From Plazaster borealis (taxonomy: Eukaryota; Echinodermata; Asteroidea; Forcipulatida; Labidiasteridae): a stretch of 64,000 bases of DNA. The notes beneath the pieces were generated by a model that had not been told where the DNA came from, searched no databases, and worked only from the letters and a program-made list of their open reading frames with translations. The position numbers and the translations under genes were made by a program. Location: contig CM037461.1 in NCBI GenBank assembly GCA_021014325.1, forward strand, positions 13,297,501 to 13,361,500, read 5' to 3'. Positions 48,130-60,515 of this stretch are shown here, piece by piece (the stretch's first letter is position 1; each line of letters starts with the position of its first letter).

Positions 48130-50900
48130 TGGGTTTGACAAAACATAAAAACTACATAAAATACTACATGGTGATTCAAATCTTAATACTCATCAGGTGG
48201 AAAAATTATCAAACCCGAAATGCTAAACCCGAAATGCTATGTCGGCACAACGAGATGACAGAAAAACAAATTTTACAATGCGATCAAAGTAAAATACTGT
48301 GTCGCACAACTTCATGGGAACAACATAAAAAGAACTTGGTGACCAAACCCAGTTACGTTGGCATAATATAAGGTCATTGCAACAACAAATACATTCATGC
48401 GGTGATCAAAAACAAATACTACCTCGACACAACATCAATACAGGGTGGTGAGCAAACCAAAACATTACGTCGACATAACATGAAAAACACAACAAAAATA
48501 CTTTGTGGCGATCAAACCCAATTTACTAATTCAGCACAACGTCAAAGAGCGACAACATAAATACTACATGCTGAACAAACCAAAACATCACGTCATCACT
48601 ACGTGACACACACAACATGATTCCCACGTGGTGGTCAAACCTGAATATTATGTCGGCAAAACGTCATGGCAAATTAACATAAATACTAATTGGTGAAGAA
48701 ACCAAAAGACTACGTCATCACAACGTCTTAAAACAAACTTTAATACCACGTGACGAAGAGACCAAAACACTGCGTCGTCACAACGTCATGAACACAACAT
48801 CAATACCACGTCACGAAGAGACTAATACACTACGTCATCACAACGATATAAAACCCACATCAATACTACGTGATGAAGGAACCAATACACTACGTCACCA
48901 AAACGTTATGAAACAACATCAATACTGCGCGATTAAGAAACCAGAACACTACGTCATCACAACATTATAAAACCCACATCAATACTACGTGATGAAGAAA
49001 CCAAAACACTACGTCTTCACAGCGTCATAAACACAACATAAACACTACGTCATGAAAAAAGCAACACACTACGTCACTAAAACGTTATGAAACAACATCA
49101 ATACTACGCGATTAAGAAACCAAAACACTACGTCATCACAACGTTATAAAACCCACATCAATACTACGTGATGAAGAAACCAAAACACTACATCATCACA
49201 ACGTCTTAATCACAACATAAACACTACGTGATGAAAAAAAACAATACACTACGTCACCACAACATTATAAAACAACATCAATACTACGTGACTAAGAAAC
49301 CAATACACTACGTCATCACAACGTCATGACCACAACACCTATACTACGTGATGAAGAAACCAAAACACTACCTCATTACAACGTCATAAACACAACATAA
49401 ACACTACGTCATGAAAAAACCCCAATACACTACGTCACCACAACGTCATAAAACAACATCAATACTACGTGATAAAGAAACCAATACACTACGTCATCAC
49501 AACGTCATGACCACAACATCAATACTACTTGATTAAGAAACCAAAACACTACGTCATCACAACGTAAAAACACAACATAAACACTACGTGATAGAAAAAC
49601 CAAAAGACTACGTCATCAAAACGTCAGGAACACAACATATAAACTACGTGGTGAAGAACCCAATACACTACGTCACCACAACGTCATAATCACAACATAA
49701 ACACTACGTGATGAAAAAAACAATACACTACGTCACCACAACATTATAAAACAACATCAATACTACGTGACTAAGAAACCAATACACTACGTCATCACAA
49801 CGTCATGACCACAACACCTATACTACGTGATGAAGAAACCAAAACACTACCTCATTACAACGTCATAAACACAACATAAACACTACGTCATGAAAAAACC
49901 CCAATACACTACGTCACCACAACGTCATAAAACAACATCAATACTACGTGATAAAGAAACCAATACACTACGTCATCACAACGTCATGACCACAACATCA
50001 ATACTACTTGATTAAGAAACCAAAACACTACGTCATCACAGCGTAAAAACACAACATAAACACTACGTGATAGAAAAACCAAAAGACTACGTCATCAAAA
50101 CGTCAGGAACACAACATATAAACTACGTGGTGAAGAACCCAATACACTACGTCACCACAACGTCATAATCACAACATAAACACTACGTGATGAAAAAACA
50201 ATACACTACGTCACCACAACGTTATAAAACATCAATACTACGTGACTAAGAAACCAATACACTACGTCATCACAACGTCACGACCACAACATCAATACTA
50301 TGTGACGAAGAAACCAAAACACTACCTCATTACAACGTCATAAACACGACATAAACACTACGTCATGAAAAACCCCCAATACACTACATCACCACAACGT
50401 CATAAAACAACATCAATACTACGTTATAAAGAAACCAATACACTACGTCATCACAACGTCATGACCACAACATCAATACTACTTGATTAAGAAACCAAAA
50501 CAATACGTCATCACCACGTAAAAACACAACATAAACAATACGTGATAGAAAAACCAAAAGACTACGTCATCAAAACGTCAGGAACACAACATATAAACTA
50601 CGTGGTGAAGAACCCAATACACTACGTCACCACAACGTAATAAAACAAACATAGATACTACGTGATGAAGAAACCAAAACACAACGTCATCACAACGTCA
50701 TGAACACTACCTACATATTACGTGGTGACGAAACCCATACACTACGTCATCACAACGTCATGAACACAACATGCAAACTACGTGGTAAGGAAACCAAAAC
50801 ACTACGTCCGCACAACGTTATCACCACAACATAAATAATACGTAGTGAGAAAACAACACACTACGTCAGCACAACGTAACGGTTACAACATACTATTAGG
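48130..50900. repeat. Second tandem array: degenerate ~60-bp monomer
   Basis: The unit reads roughly ACTACGTCATCACAACGTCA, then TGAACACAACATCAATACTA, then CGTGATGAAGAAACCAAAAC. It can be split into two related 30-bp halves, one with ACTACGTCATCA and one with ACTACGTGATGA, which suggests an ancestral dimer. Units are well matched from about 48.7 to 50.8 kb. They decay toward 48130, where only AACAT and ACTAC fragments remain. The sequence is unrelated to the 1-22457 satellite. Short open frames here are by-products. Confidence 0.85.
49211..50636. repeat. 480-bp higher-order unit of the second array, about three copies
   Basis: CACAACATAAACACTACGTG followed by ATGAAAAAA starts a series of eight distinct monomers at 49211, 49691 and 50170, spaced 480 and 479 bp. 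Private variants recur in the same places in each copy, for example CCACAACACCTATACTACG in the first two, TACTACTTGATTAAG, GTGATAGAAAAACC and CGTCAGGAACACAACATATA. The third copy breaks off near 50636. Confidence 0.9.
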
Positions 50901-51176
50901 AACCAAAATAACACCTAAATACAACATATGTTTAATAACGTAAATACAACAAAGTCAGACTACCTAAATATCACGTTGTCACAACGTTAATGTAAAACCA
51001 CATCATAACGTTGTATAAAATACCAGTATACTACCAAAAGACAACTTTAATTGAAAAGTCAGTGACAATCTGACGTAGCTGTAACGTTGTCGAGACGTTG
51101 TCACGGCACGCGACTAATGCTAACCTTATCACAATGTTGCACAACGTTGCAGCAATGTAATGTGTTAGCTGGGTAG
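50881..51176. other. Possible transposon terminus at the end of the second array
   Basis: After the last monomers the sequence becomes rich in AACGTTGT and its inverse (ATCACGTTGTCACAACGTTA, GAGACGTTGTCAC, TGTTGCACAACGTTGCAGC) and ends GTGTTAGCTGGG at about 51162-51173. The layout suggests the end of a DNA transposon in which an ACAACGT-type internal repeat has been amplified into the 48-51 kb array. No matching inverted end CCCAGCTAACAC was found on the left side. Confidence 0.4.
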
Positions 51177-52015
51177 ACCATTTTCCAAACATTGTGCTCC
51201 TTTAATGTATACATGACACCCCTACAAAGACTGCCTTTTGGTGAAAAAGCTTTGAGTGAGCAAACAGTGACATATATAGCCAGGGTTTTTTTTCACTGGG
51301 GGCATTGCTCTTCATTGGGGGCGGAGAAAAGGGGCCATCTCCTCTCATTTTTAAGGGGACTACATGTATCTGGAAATTTCTTCGCGGGGGGCACTGGAAA
51401 ATTGTTGGGGCACTTTCCCTCCCCAGCCACGCTGCTGTGAAGGAGAAACATCATAAATACACAGTACATGTATGGGCAACAGCAATTATCAATAGCATAC
51501 AGACTGAATGAATGGAAGATGTTGCCTGACAGCAAGGTCACAGTTGTTGGTGTGATACAGGTATATTATTAGATGCCTGCCCACACAATTGTCACTATTT
51601 AGCGTAAAACTTTGGGACTGATTTTGGGACTTCACAATTACTATTGCAGTGACCTAACTTATACACTTTTGAAAACAATTATGTGACCAAAATAATTCCT
51701 ACACAAGTTTTCACCCACTACCACAAATACCGTTACAACCTACTGGTTCCTGGAATGTTAGCTGCTCCATCTCTGGAGTTATTGGCTGTTCTGCGGGGAC
51801 TGTTGCTTGTTCTGTCTCTGTAGGGCAAGGTGATGGCCGTCCAGTTGGTACCAGGCTTACTACTGAACTGACCTATGAAAACCAAGACAATGTTTAATAA
51901 ATTCCTAAAAGACCGCATCATAGTGGCTACATAATATAATATTTATCTACATGTATGTATCTATTTACCTTAATATGCCATTGAGGTACACACTAAGCAA
52001 GACTCTGGCTTTATT

Positions 52016-52945
52016 TTGAGTAAGTGGCATCCAGATTTGTTTAATGGTCAACTTAGGCGAGGAGAGTTAGTCAACCTTACTCTTTCACCCCTTATACAAT
52101 TCTTGGAAAACACATCTTTCTTCAAACGAAATGGTGTACCAAAACCTGACCTTGTCACGGTGTACAAGATGTACATACTACCCATGCTTGAATATGGTGC
52201 TCCAGTCTGGGCCTCCAGCATCACACAGGATTAGGAGATATGCTTGGAACGCGTTCAGAAGAGGGCTCTTCGCATGGTTGCGTACCCAGATTTGCTGTCA
52301 TATGATTAACTCTGCACTTTGTACCAAGTTGACACTCTTGCTGACAGACGGAGCATGATCATAACTAGATTTGCCAAATCCCTGCTCAATTCCCAACGCC
52401 ATCGCCACTTCTTGCCAGATACTCGGCAGAACACTTCTGGTAGAACTCTTCGTAATTCTAATCACTTGAACGTACCCCAAACTCGAACACAGCAATACCA
52501 AATGTCCGCTATATCATCTATGATTCACACAATCAATCAAAACTTGTAATACTTCAATATAGATAATGTAATGTAATATTTATGGTATGTATGCAACTTG
52601 CTCTCCTATGGATACGATGTCTTCAACTTGATAGTCTATGTCTCACACTCCATTTTGAACTCTTACTTTATTTTTGGTATAGTCTTATTCGCACATAAGT
52701 CGTAAGTCAATACAATTTTGTGTAAAATTCACACTTAGTACTTGCTTGTTAACGCTTTAATCTATCTTATTTATATACTTAATGTCCATTATTTTTTGTT
52801 TGTTGTAATTTATTTATAATTTTGCCTAATGTTTATCTTAATTGTGTATGTAATCATTCATGTAAACTGAACTGTTTTAGTCCATGGACTTTTTGTTCAG
52901 TCTTTTATATACCGGAATAAATAAATAAATAAATAAAATAATACA
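52016..52945 (+). mobile_element. LINE C-terminal fragment with 3' tail
   Basis: One frame from about 52016 to 52549 carries the end of a LINE reverse-transcriptase protein: FFKRNGVPKPDLVTVYKMYI, LPMLEYGAPVWASSI, LERVQKRALRMV, DTLADRRS and FAKSLL..RHFLP. It is broken by TAG at 52232-52234 and TAA at 52307-52309. The 3' region ends in (AAATA)n at about 52918-52945. It differs from the two other LINEs in the window in both protein and tail. It lies in an intron of the minus-strand GGGTR gene, in the opposite sense. Confidence 0.8.
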
Positions 52946-53842
52946 CAATATTGTTTCCACAAACCACAAACCTCAAGTATTTGTGTGTTTTATGGCAAGT
53001 GTTTTCGATTCTGATGATCAATGTTCTTGGTCATTGTCCTCAATCAAAGTTCTTTAACCAATGACAACGATGGGAACTGACTTACAGATGGCTTACTTGG
53101 AATTAGTAATTACACATTATTATTATACGAAAGGTAATGATTTCCTTAAAGTAATCAAGTAGAAAGAAGTTTAACAGCAGTTGAATAAACCTTCTTCCCA
53201 CTCTCACTTTCTTTAAGATGAAAAATGTTTTTAGAAGTTGCACTTTTCCCCCTGATGTGTCAATTGTTTCTATGTGAACTTTGATATAATAAGGACTTTT
53301 CTTGATTATCTGCTTTTAATCTTTTAGTTTATTATGTCGGCAACTGTGCATGTAAGAGAAAAAAACATGGAGAACAATGTCGACCTAAAACTATTTACTT
53401 TGACCTCACTGTTGTGACCTTGACCGTTGACCTTTTACCTCAAAACGAGTTTCAACTTGGTGGGTTTTTTTTTAGGAGGAACCCATGCCTAAGTCAAAAT
53501 AATGCTCCTATTAGATAGTTTATGATCCATAAACAAGAGTGTCACAAGATGGATGGACAGACGCTCTATGAGCGATAACAAACTCTTGAGTCTATAGGCT
53601 AAGGAGGGAAAAACAGTCTGGCAAAATAATATTTAAGATACTGGTCTCTGTCAAGGAACCAAACTAGATCGACTGTATTCTCTATCTCTTCGCTATATGT
53701 GATCTTTCATTCATTACAAAAGAAATGCCATTTGAGCTTCCAATTATGTCTTTTTGGCTACTTGAGATAAAATGAAGCGAGTTCTGGTTTAATTTTTAAA
53801 AGACTGACAGTGTATCTCCCAAGGGATTCACAGTAGCTGCTG
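52946..53842. other. Intron DNA, nothing recognised
   Basis: AT-rich sequence between the LINE tail and the exon at 53917-53855. It holds a TGACCTTGACCGTTGACCTT tract near 53409 of a kind common in marine invertebrate repeats. No gene is seen. Confidence 0.35.
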
Positions 53843-56800
53843 CTAAAATGTTACTTCTGTCTCTCTATCCATATCTAGGGAAGGAAGGCTTGAGTGGTCA
53901 GAGTCATCTTCAAATAACTGCAAAAAGAGGGTTGAGGGAAACTTGCTATGGGATATAGTTATTGGTGACAGCACAGTCTGGTTACATAATGAGTCCATCC
54001 CTTCTGAATAGTGCTGAGCTTGCTTAATGGCTTTATACATAAAGTAAAATAGTTCTAAAGTAAGATTTGCTTCCTAATTATTATTTGTTTGCTTGTTTGT
54101 AATTATACATTCAAGTAAATCACTTTCATTTGATGAGAGGTTGTATAGTCAAGGGCATTCTTAATCAAACCATATTGTATAGCCAACATCACAAACCATG
54201 TATTTTGATACTATTCACAGTGTGCATTTTTGGCCAACCACACGCAATATGTGCATAAATCTACAGTTAGGGATGCAATGTTCCTTTTTGTACAGTTTGT
54301 TCATTCTTTAATCAAACTACAAAGATATACTTGCATTTATATTTTTAAAAAGTGAATATTTTGCATTCGTGCAATGGAGAGAATCATAATCGGATAATCA
54401 GTGAAACTCATAACCAATCATTATTTATATACTAATTACTAGAAGGTAAGTTTATGAACTAAAGCTTGGGTAAAAACAAACACAACAGTAATTTTAGCCT
54501 GTTCTGAGCAGGCGTGCATAATTTTTACAATAGACATTGGCACAAGACTGGAGAACAATGGAAAGGAAAGGTAGAACTGCTGTCATCAGTATATCCAAAG
54601 CCCCCCATCCCCCATTGAATAGATCACCTTGTAAAATGATATTTACCTGTGTCTCACTTCCAACAGCTGAAACTGCTGAACACTCCTGGAAAGGAAAAAG
54701 TTGCTTATCTTAAATACATGTTCATATGCTACTCTTACGATACAGTTATAACTAACTCACAAAGGCCTTTAAAACATTATGAAATAGTGATTTTTGATCT
54801 TAAAGAATTATTTTATAGAAATACAGATGTTTATCCTGCTGCATTCACCAATTAAACATGATGCATTTTGACCGGGTTTGCTCACCAACCTAAAGTTTTG
54901 GTTGGAAGTCCACTGCAGCTACGTACAATTGAAACAAGTAAGCCAACAAAATTCATAAAGGTGGGACAGTAGGTAAATTAAATTTAAAAATACCTTCACT
55001 TATAAAATTTGTGTTTACTTTTAATGGGAATTCAGCAATATTAAACAGTTTTTCTTGAGAAGTTTTTCGCAATTTGAGTATTTTATGAAGGGCTGTCATT
55101 TTCCAATCAGTTAAACTTAATTTTTTTGTCTATGTAAATAATATGCCCAGAAACTATCACTAACCGTGTTGACAACTTTTTAAAAATTCTGGGAAGTGAA
55201 GACATAAATCTTAGTTCGAGATGGATTATCATGCTGATCTATAACAGCTTGTAGCTGAAATGCCTCTTTGCCCATGAGTTGTTGGAAACTTCCAATGCCA
55301 TCAACCACAAACTCATCAAGGGCTTCCCAATGCACTTTTCCGTCGAGGAAAGAATGCTCCAAATCCTGTCTGCTGCAACTTTTCATATGAATCATTTATA
55401 TTCACAGACAAACACCTGGTCCCACCACCCCTCACAAATCGAACTCCTTTGTGTTCAGAAGATTTGTGGGTTCTGTTTATCCATCCAAATGTGATTCTAA
55501 CTGCTTTGCTCTGTGGTGTTTTGTTTGACAAGACCTGTTTCTATAACCAATAAAAAAATATAACACGTTTTGAGAAGAAGCTGTTAGAGAACATGTTATC
55601 AGGGAGTTTTTTGCAAGCATGTATGTGGTGAGAAGATCATTCAGAAGTAAAAGTAATGAAGTTCAATAATTGTTGGCAGGTGTAGAAAAAATAGTATACT
55701 TAAATCTATTTCCTTTCTACTGTTTCATCCTCTTAGAACATTTGCCCTTAAGTTCTCCTGTAATTTCATATAGAAGCGCTCACATTATTCAATTGCAGAA
55801 ATTGAGTTGATAAACAATTTACTTCTCATGTAATTCTTAATTCTATTTACTTCGGGTCAAGGAGGTAGAAAAAATCCATGTTTGGGTGGAAAGAAATATT
55901 TCACAAATAATATTTTGTTAGAAAACACTTTTTTAGTTCCTCCAGGTGCTGAGAAAATGATCTCTTGGATCCTTTTGGCACTAAGACAAAGAACGAGATT
56001 ACACACTATGCTATGTGTGACGAGTGCTATGGGTGACAGGGGTGAAGACAGAAGTAAGGGTTTAGATTAAAGAACATGAGCAGTAAAAACTAAAACTAGT
56101 TTATGTTCTGTGAAAAGTGCATAAAATAATGTGCTAGCTTTGTCAGTGGACATATTAACTCATACTTTACTATTTCATATATAAACTTTTTAATTTTGAC
56201 AGAAATAGTCAACCAGAATCTTAGTTATATTGTTTAAAACATTAAATATGGCAACATGTGACTCCATGCGAATCGATTGACAGAATGGGATTCCAATATT
56301 TCAAAAAGTAGATTAAAAATGAATATGAATGATGGATGTATTGGAAATTAACTTTTGGAACGTTCTCCTTGTTGAGTTTATAATATGCTACAATATGCTT
56401 TCTGAAACATCTGGTAAAATAATTATTTTAAATTGACCAACCTGTTCCTCCTCCCCCTGTTCCTGATGATGTTCCTGGAACATTTTCATCTTCAAGATTG
56501 ACTAAAGGGTATATGAAACAAAATATGCTATTTAATAATTGGTTATATTTATATAACCAAGGGACTGTCTGGATCTTTCTTTTTTTACCAAGTGGTTTGT
56601 TAACCTATGGTGAAAATAATAAAACTACAATGGTTACTGTATTGGTTACTGAAACTGAAGAGTGGATACACATCTATTGCATTATTCCATAAATGTGTCT
56701 CCTCTCAGAAGGCACCAATAAACACTAATAGGATTTATAAAAAAGAAACAAAATGCTTACCAATCCTATACTTATTCAAGGCTTTGACATGTTCATCTTG

Positions 56801-57429
56801 ATCAAACCTATAAACCACAAACTCTTCAAAGTCTGTGTCGAAGACTTCAAGGCATTGCCTCTCTGTCAACTTCAGTTCCTGAAAGAAAACAATATATTAT
56901 CCAAATAAGCAAATAGAAATAGCTTCATTAGTTTGCATCCTCACTGTAATCATAGTAATAGAACATGGATTGGGGTCACCCACATTACTATGCAGCGTGT
57001 ACTATATGGCAGTAGTGCCCTGGCAAAGCAGCAGTTGGGAACGCTGTATGAACGTTGTATGGCAATGGCAGTAGAGTATACGTAGGCCAAGCCTAATCTT
57101 TGGGTTTTGTGCGTGTGTTTTTTATACACACTTTAAACACAAATTGGTTAAAACATAATAAACAAAAAACTTACTCTTGTCATATCCACACTTGCGTCTA
57201 CAAAGTGGACCTTTTGATCCCCATTTCCGTTGACTACCAAGACTTTAAACTTTCGCCCATCCGTAAAGCTTCCTTCCTCCATGGTTGATGATTGCCTGAC
57301 ACTGACAAAAACACCACAGTGTTATTGTGTGTTTCTATAAAGCCCTCTGTTGTTGAATCTCGTCTTTCCGAGATACGTCATCGTTGTGTACAGAAGCTTA
57401 TAGTACGAAAGCGATTATACGGAAGCTTA

Positions 57430-57745
57430 AAGTGACCATCCGCGTTTCCACGTTTCCGAGAAAATTATCTCGAAAAGACGGATTTGGGAGATAACTATCA
57501 TGGAAATACAGAATTATTATCACGGAAAGACGGTTTTCCAAGATAACTATCATGGAAAGACAATTATTATCTAGGAAAGACAGATTTCCGACATAACTTT
57601 CATGGAAAGACGGAAATATTATCAAGGAAAGACGGATTTCTGAGATAACTTTCATGGAAAGACAGAATTATTATCAGGGAAAGACGGATTTCCAAGATAA
57701 CTTCCATGGAAAGACAGAATTATTATACAGGAAAGACGGATTATG
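57430..57745. repeat. 52-bp minisatellite, about five to six units
   Basis: Units read GATAACTTTCATGGAAAGAC, then AGAATTATTATCAGGGAAAG, then ACGGATTTCCAA. Five good copies run from about 57490 to 57740, with a decayed one before. Lengths are 50-52 bp. The array lies about 150 bp upstream of the ATG of the minus-strand GGGTR gene, so it is on its promoter side. Confidence 0.8.
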
Positions 57746-58440
57746 GAAACAATTATATTTGGAACGAAAGCTTGTATATAAGGCAACGTCTGTGCGTTGT
57801 TTAATAATAAACGTTTATAATACTTGACAGCATACGACGGCCATTAATCAGTCATCCACTCATTAATCATAATGTTCGTATTTCTGGAAATGGTAAGTTT
57901 GTTTTTCTGTCATTTATATCACCTATGGTATTGCATGATCACTGTTTGCACATCAATCAGTAGGCAGCACAATTAGAACCTATGATCGTATACAGTGCAA
58001 CAGGCGCGCCTGTAGTGCAAGATGGGCAACTCAGGTTAAATGTAAAGTATATGCAATGGACACCATTTTAGTAGACAGATCTTTTGTTGATAGAAACAGT
58101 GTGACAATGGTCTTAAACGGTTACAGTGCCGTGGTATTTGTGTGTAGGCCTATATCTTACGTCATAATGCTTACAGGCTAAAATAATGCTAAAATAAAGG
58201 ATTATGACCAAAAATGTTACTTTGGGAAAATTACTATCATCATACTGCAGCGCAACATAAGATCTAAACTCAAATTTTGACTGTCCTTTTCAAGCTGAAA
58301 ATACCAAACCAATCCCAGACTACTGATATATCTTCAAAAAGCCAAAACTTCAAAAGTCCTTATGCCAAATTGTATCAGGAACTAATATAATAACAATATA
58401 AGCAACGGTTTTATAAAGTATGTTTCTGCTATTCCCCTAC

Positions 58441-58985
58441 AGGTGATTTGGACAGTTTTCATCATGCTGATACAGGGGGCTGTAGCACCACATCACAATG
58501 ATCCTCCAGACTTTGATGAGCGGGGCCTTGATAGAGAAGCACTGATTGTCTTCTATTTTAGACTTGGTTACACTGCATTGCAAATAAGCTCCCTCCCTCC
58601 CTTACTCGAAGACAGTATATTTGCAGTGGACCAAATCATGTCTGGCACATAGATGGTTACGATAAACTTAAACTGTTCGTGGTGTGCCAACAGTGGTGCA
58701 AGCTGATCGGGGCAATGAAAACTGTCGTGTCAGAATTCTGCTAGTGTCATTGCGCATGGACCATAGTGATGATTTGTCTGGACGTTTGAGTTTTCGATAC
58801 GAACGATCTACATCTAATCAACGTATAGAATGTTTCTTGGGCCCAATTTAATTTTTTTAAGGACATTTGGGACAGAGGTTTATATAATAACAGCAATCCG
58901 ATACATGTTGAGTGTCTGCAGTTTTGTTTCACGTCGTTGCTACAAGCAGAATTTGATGAAGTAGTAAACCTATGGAATAACCAAC
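58441..58985 (+). pseudogene. Decayed integrase-core (DDE) transposon gene
   Basis: After a TCCCCTACAG acceptor, a frame to 58652 encodes DERGLDREALIVFYFRLGYT, a helix-turn-helix-like segment I associate with a family of integrase-core proteins found in fish, lancelets and echinoderms. From 58628 a second frame reads GPNHVWHIDGYDKLKLF, the first catalytic Asp block. It is followed by VVQADRGNEN (second block), FRYERSTSNQRIE and a stop. Large parts between the blocks are missing, and frames change, so it is a relic. A short upstream exon (57872-57892, MFVFLEM with donor GTAAGT) could be its first exon. The family assignment is from memory. Confidence 0.65.
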
Positions 58986-58997
58986 TCGACCTTTTTT

Positions 58998-60515
58998 CTG
59001 ACACCCCTATATTCTGACACCCCTATGCTCCCAAAACTCACCTATGTACCGACACCCCTATGCTCAGACACCCCTATATTCCGACACCCCTATATTCCGG
59101 CACCCCTTACTCCGACAACCCTCATGTTCCGACACGTTATTATAGGGCCTTGCATGGAGTTTTACAGCACAAATAATAACTCTCGCCCTTTTGTTGTGAT
59201 TTTCAAAACAAATAATTGTGGCCATGTAACCGTCAACGTATCGTTGAGATTACAGCACAATTAGTATCTGTCGCCATATTGTTGTGATTTTCAAAACAAA
59301 TAATAACTGTTGCCTTATTGTTGTGATTTTCATAACAAATAATAAGTAATGCCATATTGTTGTGATTTACAGTAGAACTGTTGCCATATTGTTGTGATTT
59401 TAATAACAAATAATAACTGTCGCCATTTTGTTGTGATTTACACCAGAAATAATAGTGTCACAATATAACTGTTGACATATCGTTGAGAATTAAAGCACAG
59501 ACAATAAATTGTTGCCATATTGTTGTGATTTACAGCAGAACTGTTGCCATATTGTTGTGATTTTCATAACATTAATTTTACACCCCTATGTCTGACAGCT
59601 CAACATATGTTCCGACACCCCTATGTTCCGACACCCCTATGTTCCGACACCTCTATATTCCGTGCCCCTATATTCCGACACCCCTATATTCCGACATCCC
59701 TATATTCCGACAACTCAGCCTATTTTCCGACACCCCTATATTCTGCCCCCTTATGTTCCGAAAATTCAACCTATGTAATGACATCCCTATGTTCCGACAA
59801 CTCAACCTATTTTCAGACACCCCTTTTCCGACACCCCTATTATTCCGGCATCCCTTATTCTGACAACCCTCATATTCCGACCCGTTATTATAGCGCCTTG
59901 CATGGTGGTTCACAGCACAAATATTTACTCTTGCCCTTTTGTTGTGATTTTCAAAACAAATAATAGTGTCAGCCATATAACTGTCGACGTATCGTTGAGA
60001 GTACAGCACAAATAGTACCTGTCGCCGTAATGTTGTTTTTTACAGCAGAACTGTCGCCATATTGTTGTGATTTTCATAAGAAATAACAACTGTCGCCTTA
60101 TTGTTGTGAATTTCATTACAAATAATAACTATTGCCATATTGATGTGATTTACAGCAGAACTGTTGCCATATTCTCACATTAATATTAACGGTTACACCT
60201 CTATGTTCTGACAGCTCAATCTATGTTCCGACACCCCTATATTCCGACACCCTTATATTCCGACAACTCAACCTATTTTCCGACACCCCTATATTCTAAC
60301 ACCCCTATGTTCAGACAACCCTATATTCGGACACCCCTATATTCGGACACCCCTATATTCTGACAACTCAACCTATGTTCTGACATCCCTATGTTCAGAC
60401 ACCCCTATGTTCAGACACCCCTATATTCCGACACCCCTACATTCCGACAACTCAACCTATTTTCTGACACCCCTATGTTCTGACACCCCTAAGTTCTGAC
60501 ACCCCTATGTTTGGG
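58998..60515. repeat. Alternating minisatellites with a ~748-bp segmental duplication
   Basis: Array A is a 16-17-bp unit, GACACCCCTATATTCC, found at 58998-59135, 59580-59885 and 60190-60510. Array B is a longer unit, GCCATATTGTTGTGATTTTC followed by ATAACAAATAATAACTGTC, found at 59150-59580 and 59890-60185. The junction CGTTATTATAG.GCCTTGCATGG occurs at 59135 and at 59883, 748 bp apart, with matching DNA on both sides. Whole A+B blocks have therefore been duplicated in tandem. No gene is seen. Confidence 0.85.

Larger units (their letters stand above)
51740..57282 (-). pseudogene. GGGTR-domain gene (HECT/G2E3-like family N-terminal part), incomplete
   Basis: Exons on the minus strand: 57282-57175 (ATG, MEEGSFTDGRKFKVLVV), 56878-56761, 56501-56442, about 55534-55180, 54685-54647, 53917-53855 and 51872-51740. 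Exons 1-3 join in phase, and 5-7 join in phase. The fourth carries FGWINR, VRFVRGGGTRCLS and GAFFP, a pattern I associate with an uncharacterised domain often found before HECT ubiquitin-ligase domains in invertebrates. A frameshift near 55345 separates it from the continuing EALDEFVVDG frame. Its phase also does not fit exon 3. Exon 7 is a Pro/Thr/Glu-rich linker. No HECT domain follows; instead come 51.2-48.1 kb repeats. A LINE tail sits between exons 6 and 7. The likely state is a decayed or truncated gene. Family name is from memory. Confidence 0.4.

Noticed and set aside
48788..48970. 60-residue plus-strand frame
   Set aside because: It is a by-product of the 60-bp repeat in the second array.
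51281..51434. Possible hAT MITE starting CAGGGTTTTTTTTCACTGGG
   Set aside because: The other end (CACGCTG) matches over only about eight bases and no target duplication is visible.
59544..59963. 139-residue plus-strand frame rich in CSDTP repeats
   Set aside because: It is a translation of the 16-17-bp minisatellite and has no independent support.
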